Below are positions 20,691 through 32,690 of a DNA stretch of 64,000 nt, piece by piece (position 1 is the first letter of the stretch; every line of letters starts with the position of its first letter). The DNA is from Ottelia alismoides (Eukaryota; Streptophyta; Magnoliopsida; Alismatales; Hydrocharitaceae). Position numbers and translations under genes: made by a program. The stretch is taken from contig JAZKJV010000609.1 of assembly GCA_037367405.1 (NCBI GenBank), positions 124,001 to 188,000 on the forward strand, read 5' to 3'. Below the pieces are notes generated by a model that saw only the letters and a list, made by a program, of their open reading frames with translations, searched no databases and was not told the origin of the DNA.

Positions 20691-20750
20691 AGATTTTTTT
20701 GGAATTATTAAAAAAATCGAAATAAATTAAATAGGCATGAGTGAAAAGTA
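20691..20750. repeat. Left inverted repeat of the plant-mobile-domain locus
   Basis: AATAGGCATGAGTGAAAAGT with AATTATTAAAAAAATCGAAA is matched in reverse complement at 24294-24352 (ACTTTCACTCATGCCTATT, TTTCAATTTTTTAATAATT). About 50 of 60 positions agree. Just inside each copy are palindromic CCAAATCGGCACC / GGTGCCGATTTGG motifs (20765-20880 and 24240-24295). Confidence 0.78.
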
Positions 20751-21420
20751 TTTAAAAAATTGTATATCGATTGGCACCTCAGGTGTCGATTTGAGACACT
20801 TCCTCCAAATCGGCACCTGAGTGCCGATTTGGACAGAGGCCCCAAATCGGCACCTGAGGTGTCGATTTGGATATGGACAATTTTTACAATACATCCATTT
20901 AACATTTTAATTCTCATTCGATACTATAAATAAGGGATATTATTATTATTCCTTAGATATGAATGAGGACATTTGAGGAATTTTTTAAAATAATTTTTAA
21001 AAAATAAAAAAAATTAAATAGGCTTTCGGTATTTTTCTTAATCGTAAGATTTTCGATCTATCGTTAGGAGCTTCATGCTCTCATCTTTGGAGGTGGAAAG
21101 ATGGTTTACCGTTCCTTCTGCACGTCCTCGTCTCGCTTCTCCCCGATAACGTTATTCTAAAATATGATGTATATCTCTATTTTTAGTTTTATTCTTTACT
21201 ATTGATATATACTAAGAATATTTTTAGTTGACATATCAGAAATATTGTAGTAAATATAAAGAAATTGAAAGTGTGCTCAACATTATTTACCATTGACATA
21301 TGCTAACTCAACAACGTACAACTTGACATCAATTAACTTAAAAAAACTGCAAGTATTTTATTAAAATCATAAAAAAACAAATATGTTTTTACAAATAATA
21401 AGAAAATAATTTACAATGAC

Positions 21421-24210
21421 TTATAGTTTCCATATCTTTAGAAATCCCTTCAGACCTCCTCCTCCACCTCCTACACCTCCTCCTTTGTCGTTTCCTTTCT
21501 CTCCATCTCCCATTTTTCTGTGACTTTCCTTATGTTTTGTCTTCTTCTTCTTCTTCTTCTGCTTGGCGATTTGTTCCGAATGTGTTGGAATGTGTCCTGG
21601 AGGATGTGGCCTAGCTGACGACTTCTGTGTAGGTTCGATTGTTTGGGTTTCCTGGTTTCTTGAAGTCTGTACACTTGCTGACTGACGAAGCGACTCTAAT
21701 GGAGGAGGCTCAGTGATCCTTACTCCGGGAGAGGGTCTTCGAGGCAGCTCCGGACGTTGTTGTGGTATTATCGTGGGTATACCAAACAACTGTCTATCAA
21801 AATCAGTGGTCTCCATTTACCGAACACTATCATATATTTGTCACTGCAAATCTCCTGAACTATATTGAGTAGACAGTATGAGCTGAGAGGGTCCAGAGTC
21901 AAATTGACTGGAAGGTCCAACAAGCGATGGTCGTACAAGATTGAGACATTTATATTGTTGTAAGTATCACAGAATTTAAACATAACGTATTGAAATGAGT
22001 TCTTCTATTCAATAAGATATTTATACCTGAATATCTAAATCCGCCTTCACCGATTTGAAACCCTGCAACGCCATACTCGATATAGCTCATACCTGAAAGA
22101 TGTTAATTACATTATATGTCACATAAATTAAACTATAAGTAAGAGAATGATACAATGTAATAAATTAACTATAATAACCTGCAGATACGAATCCTGGTTG
22201 AATTAGCGGAACTTCCTGCCCGCTATATCCCTGACTCGAAGGACCAACAAATGATGATCCTACAAATTGTGATTGACCGAAAGCTTCTCCATATCCTACA
22301 AGAATGGGATATTCATCTTTTATAAAATATTACAGAAGATACACATTAGTAATTGCATTTAGTCATTTTATTAAATAAGTTGTGATACTTGAAGCTTCAA
22401 GTCCGATTTGGTCATATTGAGATCATGAAGTGTTTTATTCTATATAAGTCAAACCTAAACGTTATTAATTTAATTAGATATCACATTTCTGTATAGTAGA
22501 CCAGTTTAGGATGTCACATACCTGAAGTTTTATATTCTGTAAAGTAGACCAGTTTAGGATGTCAGCACTTCGGGTCTTGTTACATCGAGATACAACATTA
22601 ATCCTCTCAACGAAAGCACGGATATGTTGTCGCATCCCAAATTGACGCATCACACGATCAGGTAGGAGCATCACTACGAGATCGTAAGAAAAAGTGGCAC
22701 TCGACTCATCTAAACAGCCTGACCACTTCTGCAGATAGGATGTATTTGTGCTATTTCCACAACGACGTACGGTGTCCAAATAATCTATATTCTATTACAA
22801 AAAATAGATATAATAGTTTACAATAATTTAAAAATAAATGTGAGGATTATCTTATTTTTTTACCTGATGAGGATCTTGTGTATCCAGCTTATTACGATAG
22901 AATGCTAGTGTTGTCGTACGAACATTCTCTTTAAAACTGCGCACTCCTATCCACTTCAGTGCTAATGCACCTTCATTGATCTGAGCACCAACACGTACTA
23001 TTGGTCTCCCAATATGTACATGCTCCCATGTCCAAACCTGTGTTTGAAAATATTTAAAGACATAAATAAATAAAAAAATATTAAAAGACATAAATAAACT
23101 CTATATATCTGTAAAATTGAGAAGAAGCCGTATATCCTAGACGTGCCGATCTTTGTACCCCTATCGAGCTCCGAATACATATGCGCCAAAGCAGCAACAC
23201 CCCAGGCAAGTTGAGCGCATTCTTCCAGTTCACATAAATGTAATAGGTATCTATAAAAAATGATTAAGCGTTATTTCTAAGAGTACAGTAAGACATGAAA
23301 ATTGACATGGTAATATAACCATCCGTTTCTTGTCCCAATATAGTCTGCATGGTCATCAGAGACATGAACCGATCCTCCCCAATATAATAGGATATGAGCA
23401 GTGTTGGAAGCCATCTATACTAATAAAATACATGATTTGACTAGTTTTTTTAAATATAACAATCATTTATATTTCACTACGATGTCATCTTTACTAATCG
23501 ATTATTTAAATGATATACTAATCACTCAGAGATGGAATCCAAATGTCCGATCTTGAAGACTCATCGGTGCTCACCACAGTGAGTCCTGCCAGCGTTGTAT
23601 AGAGACCCTCCCGGCGCTCGATTCCAAATCTAAATGAGAAGTAATTTTAACATGACAATGTGTACTTCTAAATCTAAATGGGTACTTCTAAATCTAAATG
23701 TTTAGCTTTAATGTAATTTGCATTAAAAAATTTCATATTACATTTACATTTCTTTTTTTTCAACTTCTGTAGGATACTTCATACAAAGTTTATAACACAA
23801 AATGATTTACATTGAAATATAAACGATAATTAATTTAAATATATATTTAAATTGAGTATCAATTTTACACATCTAATTATTGATTAAAATTACGAAAAAT
23901 TTAATACAAGTAAAGTTACCTGAAAGACGCGTGTCTTCAAATAGAAATATTATTCTCAAAAAATATAATACGATATCTGAATATTTTATATCGCCTTCAC
24001 TGATAAAAAAACTGCAAAAAAACACACAAAAATATGTCTACAAAAAAATCTTATTCTTACTTGAATAAGATTAGCAGTTTGAGAGATGAAATCGCGCTTC
24101 AGAATACGAATTGAGAGATCCGAGAGAGGAGGAGTAAGGGAAGAAGATAAAGAAAAAGAGGGGATGAAAGTGTGAGGAAATGAGGGAATGTGGGGTTTAT
24201 ATAAGAATGG
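21421..24210 (-). pseudogene. Decayed plant mobile domain (MAIN-like) gene
   Basis: Exon-like segments on the - strand: a C-terminal Pro/Lys/Gly-rich piece 21421-21816; about 22474-22790 with PDRVMRQFGMRQHI; 22864-23040 with VWTWEHVHIGRP and ALALKWIGVRSF; 23112-23252 with LAWGVAALAHMYSELDRG; about 23335-23415 and 23526-23632. These match plant mobile domain proteins (MAIN family and PP7-long relatives), which act in the nucleus in genome stability and silencing and also occur inside Mutator and Gypsy transposons. The 22474-22790 segment switches frame: IIWTPYVVVEIAQIHPICRS runs to a stop and LLPDRVMRQFG is in another frame. I therefore call it a pseudogene, or a gene with unseen introns. The first coding exon is uncertain. 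Confidence 0.65.
24192..24203 (-). promoter_or_regulatory. TATA box of the plant-mobile-domain locus
   Basis: On the - strand CTTATATAAACC is followed by a pyrimidine-rich leader and, about 140 bases on, a good donor (CAAGTAAGA near 24062). This suggests a non-coding first exon and a promoter just inside the right inverted repeat. Confidence 0.5.
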
Positions 24211-24293
24211 GGACGAGGGGGGTAATTTTCCAACAGCCACCTCCCAAATCGGCACTTGTGCCGATTTGGAAGAGGTGCCCCAAATTGGCACCT

Positions 24294-24352
24294 TACTTTC
24301 ACTCATGCCTATTTAATTAATTTCAATTTTTTAATAATTATTTAAAAAATCC
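24294..24352. repeat. Right inverted repeat of the plant-mobile-domain locus
   Basis: Reverse complement partner of 20691-20750. Together they bracket about 3.6 kb, suggesting that the locus is the body of a DNA transposon or was captured by one. Confidence 0.78.
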
Positions 24353-24370
24353 CTCCTAATATATTTCGAA

Positions 24371-24488
24371 ATTTATAATGAATATATAACATATTCAATA
24401 ATGTAATGTTACCGATGTGACAATTGCTATCCAGTCCGCTCTCTTTTCTAAGATTGATTTTTAATTTTAATCTGGGATAAAGGTAAAC
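24371..24488 (+). repeat. Direct repeat right of the plant-mobile-domain locus
   Basis: Diverged second copy of 20489-20603, same orientation, about 118 bp. Confidence 0.7.
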
Positions 24489-24791
24489 AAAAATCGTTAC
24501 AGTGAGATAAATGCAAGCATGGTCATTGTTATATAAACTATTGCTAGTAGTATAACAACGATTAATGTATTTAGTTGCAAATTTCAGGAACAAATTACGT
24601 AACGAACAATGCTTATTGCATATACATACCATCGAATGATATAGCAACAATTTCAGAAGTATTGGCTATTTATGCGCCAATTTCGTGTTATGATTTTAAA
24701 GCGTCGCTGAAGTTAAGCCAAAGATAGTAAATTTCAATAAAATTCTTGGCAAAATATGTCATAAACTTGAGTGGAAGCACTCAATTCAAGT

Positions 24792-25490
24792 CAAGATTTT
24801 AAAAATCAGATCGTCTATTGAACCGGCAAGTCTTCGATTTGTTCCAATCGAGTCAGACTGTCAGTCCAAATTGATCGGACCGGTGATGATGTCAGCATGA
24901 TATCGTCATTCGTATTGACTCGGAAAAAATTAGATCAGGCTTAATTTACTGGTCCAGCCAATCGAACTGACTTTTTGAACCGATAAAACCAGATACATAT
25001 ATGTAAATATGTATTTATATATCACTGAAATAATCATTTAAAATATCACATCTTTCAATAGAATAACATGATTATCTATTTCGAGTAAAACTCTACAAAA
25101 GTAATCATATTTTCTAGCATTATATATGAATATAATATTGTAATAATTCATTTATAGTTGCTTCCATAAAATTACTCTACAAACGTAGCGGAACAAGTTA
25201 TATTCCAAAAAAGAGAGGGACATAACTGAAGTTGCAGAAGTTAAGAAGGGCACAAGTCATAAAAATCATGTTATTTCATTATTTAGACATTTATTTTTTG
25301 AAAATATACTAAACCATCAAAATTAGATCGATCCGAATCAACTCGATCCAATCACCGTGAAGGACCTAAATTTTATTTTCCTTTTTTTATAAAAATTAAT
25401 TACATAAAACTCATCGAACCGATCGGATTGGGACCGATTCCCGATCCAACCGGTTCGACTGGCCGATCTGGTTCGATTTTTTATACCATG
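24792..25490. mobile_element. hAT-3: non-autonomous hAT element
   Basis: An exact 8-bp target duplication, ATTCAAGT, lies at 24784-24791 and 25491-25498. The ends are CAAGATTTTAAAAATC / CATGGTATAAAAAATC. Both ends carry GACCGGT and TTCGA motifs. hAT-4 (56565-57871) belongs to the same family. A piece of an FB-1 arm (about 25188-25265) lies inside. Confidence 0.9.
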
Positions 25491-25498
25491 ATTCAAGT

Positions 25499-27642
25499 CA
25501 CTAATCTTCTTTTCCCCATACCCTAATTTCCTCTACTCGTGTGACGAATCTCGCCATTTTTTATGGAAAAATTACCGCGTATTTGAACGGATAATTTAGA
25601 TAATAACCAAAAAATGGACCCACCACAATCGATATTTTGATGGAAACAATTCATAATTTTTTTAAATAACTACCAATAATAATTTTAAAATAAATAAATA
25701 ACAATCATTATTATATATATTTATTTAAAATCGATACATATATATATATATATATATAACAAGAATGTTAAAAATATCCATAATTGTAAATCTAATTTTA
25801 CCGTTGGAAGAAAGTAGTATTAGAAGATGAAATGGAGTGTTTACTAAGGTTCAATTAATGTTTAGAGAAAATGAAACAAATGATTTGACCTTCGTTCACC
25901 TTTATATCTTGATAACCATAAATTTTAGGAATGTCTACAACATGACCCCTAAAGTTTTCGTACTTACATCTTAATCCATATAGTCTTTGTAATTATACCA
26001 TGACCTCTATGATGTAATTACATCGCAATCCCAATGGAATGTAGAGGATAAAATAAGGAGGTGAGATAAGAAATGCATATGTTTATTTCTAATTATCATT
26101 TTTAGGATATTTATTTTCATGGGATAAAGATCAGATATATTTCTATTCGTTATTTTCCTGTCAATCTTCAGAATGTAAAATAAGTAGACCTGGCCAAAAT
26201 GTAGGTCGGGGCAATCCAAGGGCCGGGTCGAACGGGTTGAGATTCAAAAATCTTTGTCCAAAGCCCCCCATATGGTTATTTTTCCATTGAATTTTTTAAT
26301 GATATTTAATATGTCTAAATGATTTTATTAATATTATTTATACTTTATATACTAATACAAGTAATTTACATATTACTTGACATGTAAACTATTAAATTTT
26401 ATTAAAAACTAGTGTCACATATGAAAAACTTGAAGTGTATTGTATTAATACATGTATTATTAAGTTTATATTTATATATTTTTTATTTTTTGCAGGTCTC
26501 CTACTATAAGTACGGACCATGAGTAGGCTCGATGGTCAGCCCCCAGCTCGTTGATCAGTAGTATAATCGAATAAGTTATAGTTACTACGAAAGATATATT
26601 ATAGACCATGAATAATTGGTAATCATTATTTAAAGAGAGAGAAAAGACAAGTGGAATAGTTGCGATCAAATATGGAAGGAGAATAATTATTGCAAGAATA
26701 AAAAACCTTATATTAGATTTCTTATCCCAATTTTCTGAAAGAAACATATGCTCTTGCCCAAAGATTGTGGTGAGTTGTGTTTGATTTACAAAGATAATGG
26801 TGTAATAGTAAAGATTATAGAGGTTATAGTTTAATTGGATAAGAACTTAGAGATCATGGTGGCAAAAAATCTTTTTAAACTATTTTGTGACCTACACGTT
26901 TAAGATCACATGAAGCAAGTGAAGACGCTTAGATTACATCAATCATGTCGTGAAAAAAGAGATAAAGCCCATGTGCTTACTAATAAAGCAAGCAATCTTT
27001 TTTTTTCTTTTAGTTTTTTGTGTTGAAGTACGAATAAAAAATAAACAAAAAAAGATTAAGATGCGTAGAAGACATAAGTGGCAGTGTACATGGACTCCTT
27101 GAGAACCCCAACTTGTATCATATGCACATATAGGATATTTAAGGTAAGACTTTGACTAAGGTAATGGATTCTTCGTTAACTTATCTTCTCACGTGCCATC
27201 ATCATAATCATCATCATTATTGATAGTAAATGTAATAAGATATTGGTGTTTTTCTCGTTTGATCTGGATCTTGTGAGGACAAGCCCTCATGCATGCATTG
27301 GTACTTGTGGGTATATGTCTCCCTTCTTCCCAACACTTCCTTGCCCTTATAAACATGGTTCTAATGCAAGAGGAGAGGAGATAATCTTGGAAGATAAGAA
27401 TGGATGAATATTGTTATATGACCAAGCTGGTGATGATTCAATAAGAGATATAAGAACCTTTGCTGATTTCAATATAAAAAATATTTTTACAACGAATAAT
27501 ATCGTTGTTATATATTTAACATCAGACAATTTAGTGACCGATTTCTAAAAATAAAAACAACTATGGCTTTCCACAACCCTCCTGTATATGACACTCATTC
27601 CTAATCGATAAAATGTAATTTCCTATTGATTTATAACCAGAA
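25499..27642. other. AT-rich, no gene recognised
   Basis: A TA microsatellite lies at about 25738-25760. A short GC-richer trace at 26190-26270 (GGTCGGGGC, GGGTCGAACGGGT) may be an old hAT end. No frame has domain content. Confidence 0.4.
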
Positions 27643-27996
27643 GGGGTCGTTCGGTAGAGAGGGAAATGATAAGGAGGGTAAGGGAGGATAAGCCATCGTT
27701 TCTGTTTGGTTAAAAGGAGAGGATAAGGAGGAATAATGAGGGATAATTGTTAGTTATTTGCTATTTCTTTGTTCGGGGGGAGGGGGGGGGATAAGGAGTG
27801 ATAAGGGGATATGTTAAATAAGATTGTTAGATAAGTGTTAGTTTTTTGTTCTTTTTACTAGAGAAGTTTACGTTGGAAGAATGTGAGAGGACCTTATCAC
27901 TCATTGTGAATCCATGACCAAAAAGTTGACGGTCCATCAATAGAGGGAGATGAATAAAGAGGGATATCTCTCCTTATTCATCAAGCGAACATCCTT
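27643..27996. mobile_element. MITE with GGGGTCGTTCGGT / AAGGATGTTCGC ends
   Basis: It has inverted ends of the PIF/Harbinger MITE style and internal GATAAGGAGG repeats. About 354 bp, non-coding. The target duplication is not clear. Confidence 0.6.
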
Positions 27997-28259
27997 GTAG
28001 GAAAAATCGTTTTTGTTATAGTATAAGGTTATATCGTTCATATGCGAGACCTATTGCATTTGGAAGCACCAAATTAACTTGTTTTTACTTTCCCTTGAGA
28101 TGTACTAATACTATCTCTTAGATCGCAGTGTAAGTCTCAATGATGTATACCTATTACGAACTCTTGCACGAATATCTTATACACATTCAATGTTACACAA
28201 ACATCCTTATTATCTATGCATGCATTCACTCACATACACATTTTGATGTTATAAATAAT

Positions 28260-28353
28260 CACATACATACATACACACATATAGACATACTTACGCACAT
28301 ACATACATACACAAATATACACACACATACATACATACACACATACATGCATA
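28260..28353 (+). repeat. CATA/CACA microsatellite
   Basis: Interrupted runs of ACATACATACATAC, with ACACAC blocks. Confidence 0.9.
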
Positions 28354-28817
28354 TCATAATTACTTAAATTTTAGTTTGTATTAACATACTTGGAATTAGG
28401 CTCATCAATATTTCGAACCATATTTTACATGGATTTACATCATAACATACTTTGAAGGAACTCCCATTCTTGTACATTTGTATTACATCAAAACATATGT
28501 ATCATAAAGATTTTACAAAAATTATGATGATTACTTCAAAAAAATTGTTATATAGTGAAAAAATATTATATAGTGATCGTTTTTTTTCTAAAATCCCTGA
28601 TTATATCATCCATAATAAATATATAAAAACTATGAAATTATACAACTATTTCAAAAAAATGTTGGAGTAATGATCTACGTCATCGGATTTACAATTGCGG
28701 TTACAACTTTTTTTAACTTGTCAAGACTTGGTTGTTGTACAAAATCCATTATCAAAAGTAGTGCAACCAAAGAATTGTGGCAAGTAATATTATCATTATA
28801 TATCCAACAACTTCTAC

Positions 28818-29322
28818 ATACACTGCAACAAAATGGGTCTATAGTAACTTTTTTTTAAATCCGTCACTAAAATGTCCCATGTTAAATATATAACCATGAC
28901 TTATTCATTGCAAAATTATTTTGTATAATAGAAATTAGCAACGATTGTCATATAACCTATTATATTATTAACAACGATAATGTATAAAGTAATATTTATC
29001 GGTTGCTATTTTTCAAAATTTTAGCTAATTACCGCTACTTTTATAGTTCAAAATTTAGCAGTAATTAGTAAAAATTTTGAAAAGTAGAAACGAATAAACA
29101 TCTCAATATGGATTTTCGCTAATTATACAACAAGGATTATGCTTCTCTAATTTCAAGTATAAAGTAAAAAATCTGCAATAAAAAATATCGTTATCATATA
29201 TTTAAAAACGGATGACATACGGATGGATTTTTTTTAAAAGACTCAATATAGACCAGTTTTGCTGTATTGATGTCAACGGATTTTTAAACAAAATCAATAT
29301 ATAGCTCATTTTGTTGTATTTA
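28818..29322. mobile_element. CACTA-like MITE
   Basis: The left end CACTGCAACAAAATGGGTCT is close to the plant CACTA terminus. The right end has GACCAGTTTTGCTGTATT followed by a second end-like motif, CTCATTTTGTTGTATT. The centre is a strong inverted pair (AAAATTTTAGCTAATTACCG and AGTAATTAGTAAAAATTTTG). No transposase. The last copy of the right end (29275-29322) may be a duplicate. Confidence 0.65.
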
Positions 29323-29694
29323 ATATGAAAACCATAAATGAAAAAGAGAAGTAATTATATAATCGTATTTAATATGGAATTTACTGTCAATTGCACAGTA
29401 ATAGTTTAAATAATAGGATTGCTATTTATTATTTACTTAATATATCACTGGATCCTTTTCCAGTAGAGGTTACTCAAAACACGTATATATAAAAACGTTA
29501 TACAGTTATTTAATATTATCACATATTAACAAAAAAATATCATATCAACATGAGGATCAACTTAATTTTTTTCAAACGATCGAGTATGTTTTTTTAATAT
29601 GTGCACAAATTCTGCTTGTTTTTAGAGTGGCTTTAAGTTTTTTCCTTTGATGTACTTTTTCATATCAATCATACATATTTTTTTTATAATTACC

Positions 29695-29985
29695 AGTACA
29701 ACAATATAAGCTTATAGTGACTTTTTTAAATACGTTATTCATTGTTAAATATAAAATAACAACATCATTCTTTGCGAAGGAATTTTATTATTGAAATTGA
29801 TAACCAATGCTATCTATATAGCAACGCTTATTTATGGTTAGTTTTCAAAATTTTAACTAATCAATGCTAATTCTATACTTAGCGATAATTAGCTAAAATT
29901 GTGCAAAATCGAAATAGATAAATTTTGAATATGGGTCTTAGTTGATGAAATTGAATTTCTAATTTGTTGGAAACAACAGTAGAGC
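29695..29985. mobile_element. Relative of the CACTA-like MITE
   Basis: The left end CAGTACAACAATATAAGCTT and central inverted pair (TTTCAAAATTTTAACTAAT ... TTAGCTAAAATTG) resemble the preceding element. The right end near GAAACAACAGTAG is diverged. Confidence 0.45.
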
Positions 29986-31258
29986 AGTTAAAAACATACA
30001 ATTTCTTATTTGTCTAATTGAAATTCTATATTCTAGAAATCTCCATAATAAATTAATTGTGAAAACTTCTATAAATAGCTCCACTTTGTTTGCAATTAAT
30101 GAAATTTCGAATTTTATAATTGATGATGAGATATAAATAGCTAGTTGTCAATGACAAATTCGCAATAAAAAGATCTTCTTTTCAATTCAACAATTATCAC
30201 GGGACTATATTACGTTTCTTATTCCTTGTATAACAATAAAGATTTATTTTTTACTAAATAATGTTTGAAATTTAAATTTTATTAAAATACAGTCGAATTA
30301 TATAGCAAGCAAAAAATGACATGTTTATTTGACCTTTTTTATTTCAAGGAAATACAAGTAGGATGGATAATACAATTTGTAAAAATTGGAACACCTTTAA
30401 ATTATTAATAAAAACACTATTTTACATTTAACACAAGCTTTAACACTGAAAGAAAATCCTAAATGCAGATCCAAGCTCTTAAATATATGTGTATCATGGT
30501 TGCCTAGTAGTTCGGGATGAAAAGGACCGGATATCGATACATGTGTTATCATATCTTTATTCTTTTTAAAATTCGGACATGAATACCAATATTACAAGAA
30601 TGTATAAAATAGAGAATAATATCCTCAAAATACGAATACAAATGTGAATGCAAAGCATATTTTTGACATACATTTCGGATGCAAACATTTGAGAAATGAG
30701 TGTGAAATAATTTACGAACATTAGAGGTATCCAAATTTACTTAAAAGTTATGAGCACAAATTTACAACAATATTCAATATATAAAAAATATATTATATGT
30801 TTTGTAATGGATATAAAAAAATAACTAAATAATATAGAAAGCTTATAAAATAACTAAATAAGAAAAGAAACATTATCGTACTTATTCAATTAGGTAACGT
30901 AATAGTAATCTAATCATGTATATTTTGAACATTCATATTCATATTCGTATTTGTATCCCTATTCATATCCTTCAAAAAATGAATTGTAGTCGTATACTCT
31001 AAAATTTTAACATTCGTACTCATATTCATTAGAATTAAGGATATCAAATTCATATTCGTGGACACTGAATGTTGCATTTTTGCATTGCATTTTTGCATTC
31101 ATATTTGCATTCATGTTCACCATCCATGTCCTCTATTTGAGTAATGTGATTATAGACAAAAATTCATATATTTGTATTTGTTTTTTTCTAGTAGTAATAG
31201 TGCAAATATATATATATATATATATAAACATTACAATTTAAATATTTTGAAACACTTA
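29986..31258. other. AT-rich, no gene recognised
   Basis: From about 30510 to 31140 the sequence repeats ATTCATATTCGTATT-like and GAATACGAATAC-like words. This recalls the hAT-like elements at 32481 and 51313, but no ends could be placed. A TA run lies at about 31207-31225. Confidence 0.35.
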
Positions 31259-31506
31259 GGCCCTGTTTGGTTGGAGAATAAGCCCTGGAATAAGGGGCCA
31301 ATTCTCTTCCTGACATGGTTCCCATTGGTATGACTATTCCCCATTATTCCATCTTATTTCACTCTTATTCCCATCTTTATCTCACCTTACCTATCTTTAT
31401 TTCACATTATTTTCCATATCCCTATCCTCCAACCGAATAAAGAATAGACCATTAATCTCCTTATTTCCCATTCTTATTCCTGCTTATTTCCGAACCGAAC
31501 GAGCCC
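31259..31506. mobile_element. PIF/Harbinger-type (Tourist-like) MITE
   Basis: The inverted ends GGCCCTGTTTGGTTGGAGAA / GGGCTCGTTCGGTTCGGAAA are flanked by TTA (31256-31258 and 31507-31509), the usual PIF/Harbinger 3-bp duplication. It is 248 bp, and the same family as 11285-11533 in the opposite orientation. Confidence 0.88.
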
Positions 31507-31509
31507 TTA

Positions 31510-32280
31510 ATAAGAGGGAGAGTGTGCATTATGTACATATGTCACTTTAGAAAGCTGATGTCATCAATGGGTAATCGACAAGAGTTCATCAACCAAACAC
31601 TTGTATCGTTTGACAACATGTTTGGGTTGAATTTGAGGAACCTCTTTTAGATATCATCCATTTTATTATTAAAATAAATGATCACATGTTGACTATATCA
31701 TCCATTTTGCCTCTATAAACAATAACAATACTTAGTACTTCTTCTCGGTCAAATCAACCAAACAAGAACAATTATCCCTTATCTCAATTTATTTCGTATT
31801 CGTCAATCGAAGGATCTGGAAGGTCGGATCGGTAAATGTGTATCAAATATGAATATATACCACAAGCATAACGAGCAAGCAAACACAAGCAATAAAATCA
31901 AAACATCAACCATACAAAAGCACACAATATTTTAACATGGAAATTCTAAAGAATGTTAAGATGGAAAATCACAAGGCCAACACAACACAAAATTCTCCCC
32001 TATATTGGATGATGAAAATGCTCTCCACGAGTGACTATACAAAGCCAAATCCTTGCAATGCATATATCAACCAAACCTGGTTTCTTTATAGTAAATGCAC
32101 ACTACACTACCTCCAGACCACTCTTTTGGTTTCATAGTATTTGTGGCGTTGTGCTCATACCAAGGCTTGGTTTAGGGTTTGTGGTGTTGTGCTCATGCCA
32201 AAGTGTCCACAAGACACAACACCACAAATACTTTACGATGGATGCACACTGCACTACCACCAAACTACTTCAAGGGGCAG
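31510..32280. other. Intergenic, no gene; small hairpin
   Basis: A short inverted pair GTATTTGTGGCGTTGTG (near 32140) and CACAACACCACAAATAC (near 32218) can form a hairpin. The stretch at 31850-32000 (ACATGGAAATTC, GATGGAAAATCACAAGG) resembles a retroelement LTR edge, but too weakly to call. Confidence 0.35.
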
Positions 32281-32480
32281 TGCCGTCCCTGACATTCATG
32301 GGCCCTAGGCAAAAGAATAAAAAGAGGCCCTTAAAAAATTTTAATAAGAGCAAATTGTTCCTAGTGTGCTTACCCTAAGTATAAAATAAAACATTCTATT
32401 TTCGGGGAACAATCAACCCTTATATAATCTCATGAAATTTTTGACTTTAGCTTGAGTTCACTGAAAATTCGAATTTATAG
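32281..32480. mobile_element. hAT-like end fragment (CAGTGCCGTCCCTGACATTC)
   Basis: CAGTGCCGTCCCTGACATTC and GGGCCCTAGGCAAAAG match the left end of the element at 49955. The right part is replaced by another insertion at 32481. Confidence 0.55.
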
Positions 32481-32690
32481 TAGGGATGAAAACGGATACG
32501 AATATATCCATATATCTGCTTACCGTATTCAAAAAATTATCGGATACGGATATCTGTATCCGACTACTAATCGAATATGGATATGGGTTGCAAAAATTTT
32601 CCAAATACATATACCGATACGGTAATGGTTTAATATCCAGATATCCGAGTACAACATTTAATATTGGTTTATATATTAGTTAATGTAATA
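32481..32690. mobile_element. hAT-like fragment (TAGGGATGAAAACGGATACG)
   Basis: The terminal TAGGGATGAAAACGG and internal GGATACGGATATC words match the complete element at 51313-51794. The other terminus is missing. Confidence 0.55.

Noticed and set aside
28140..28367. A His/Thr/Tyr-rich frame
   Set aside because: Translation of a CATA/CACA microsatellite.
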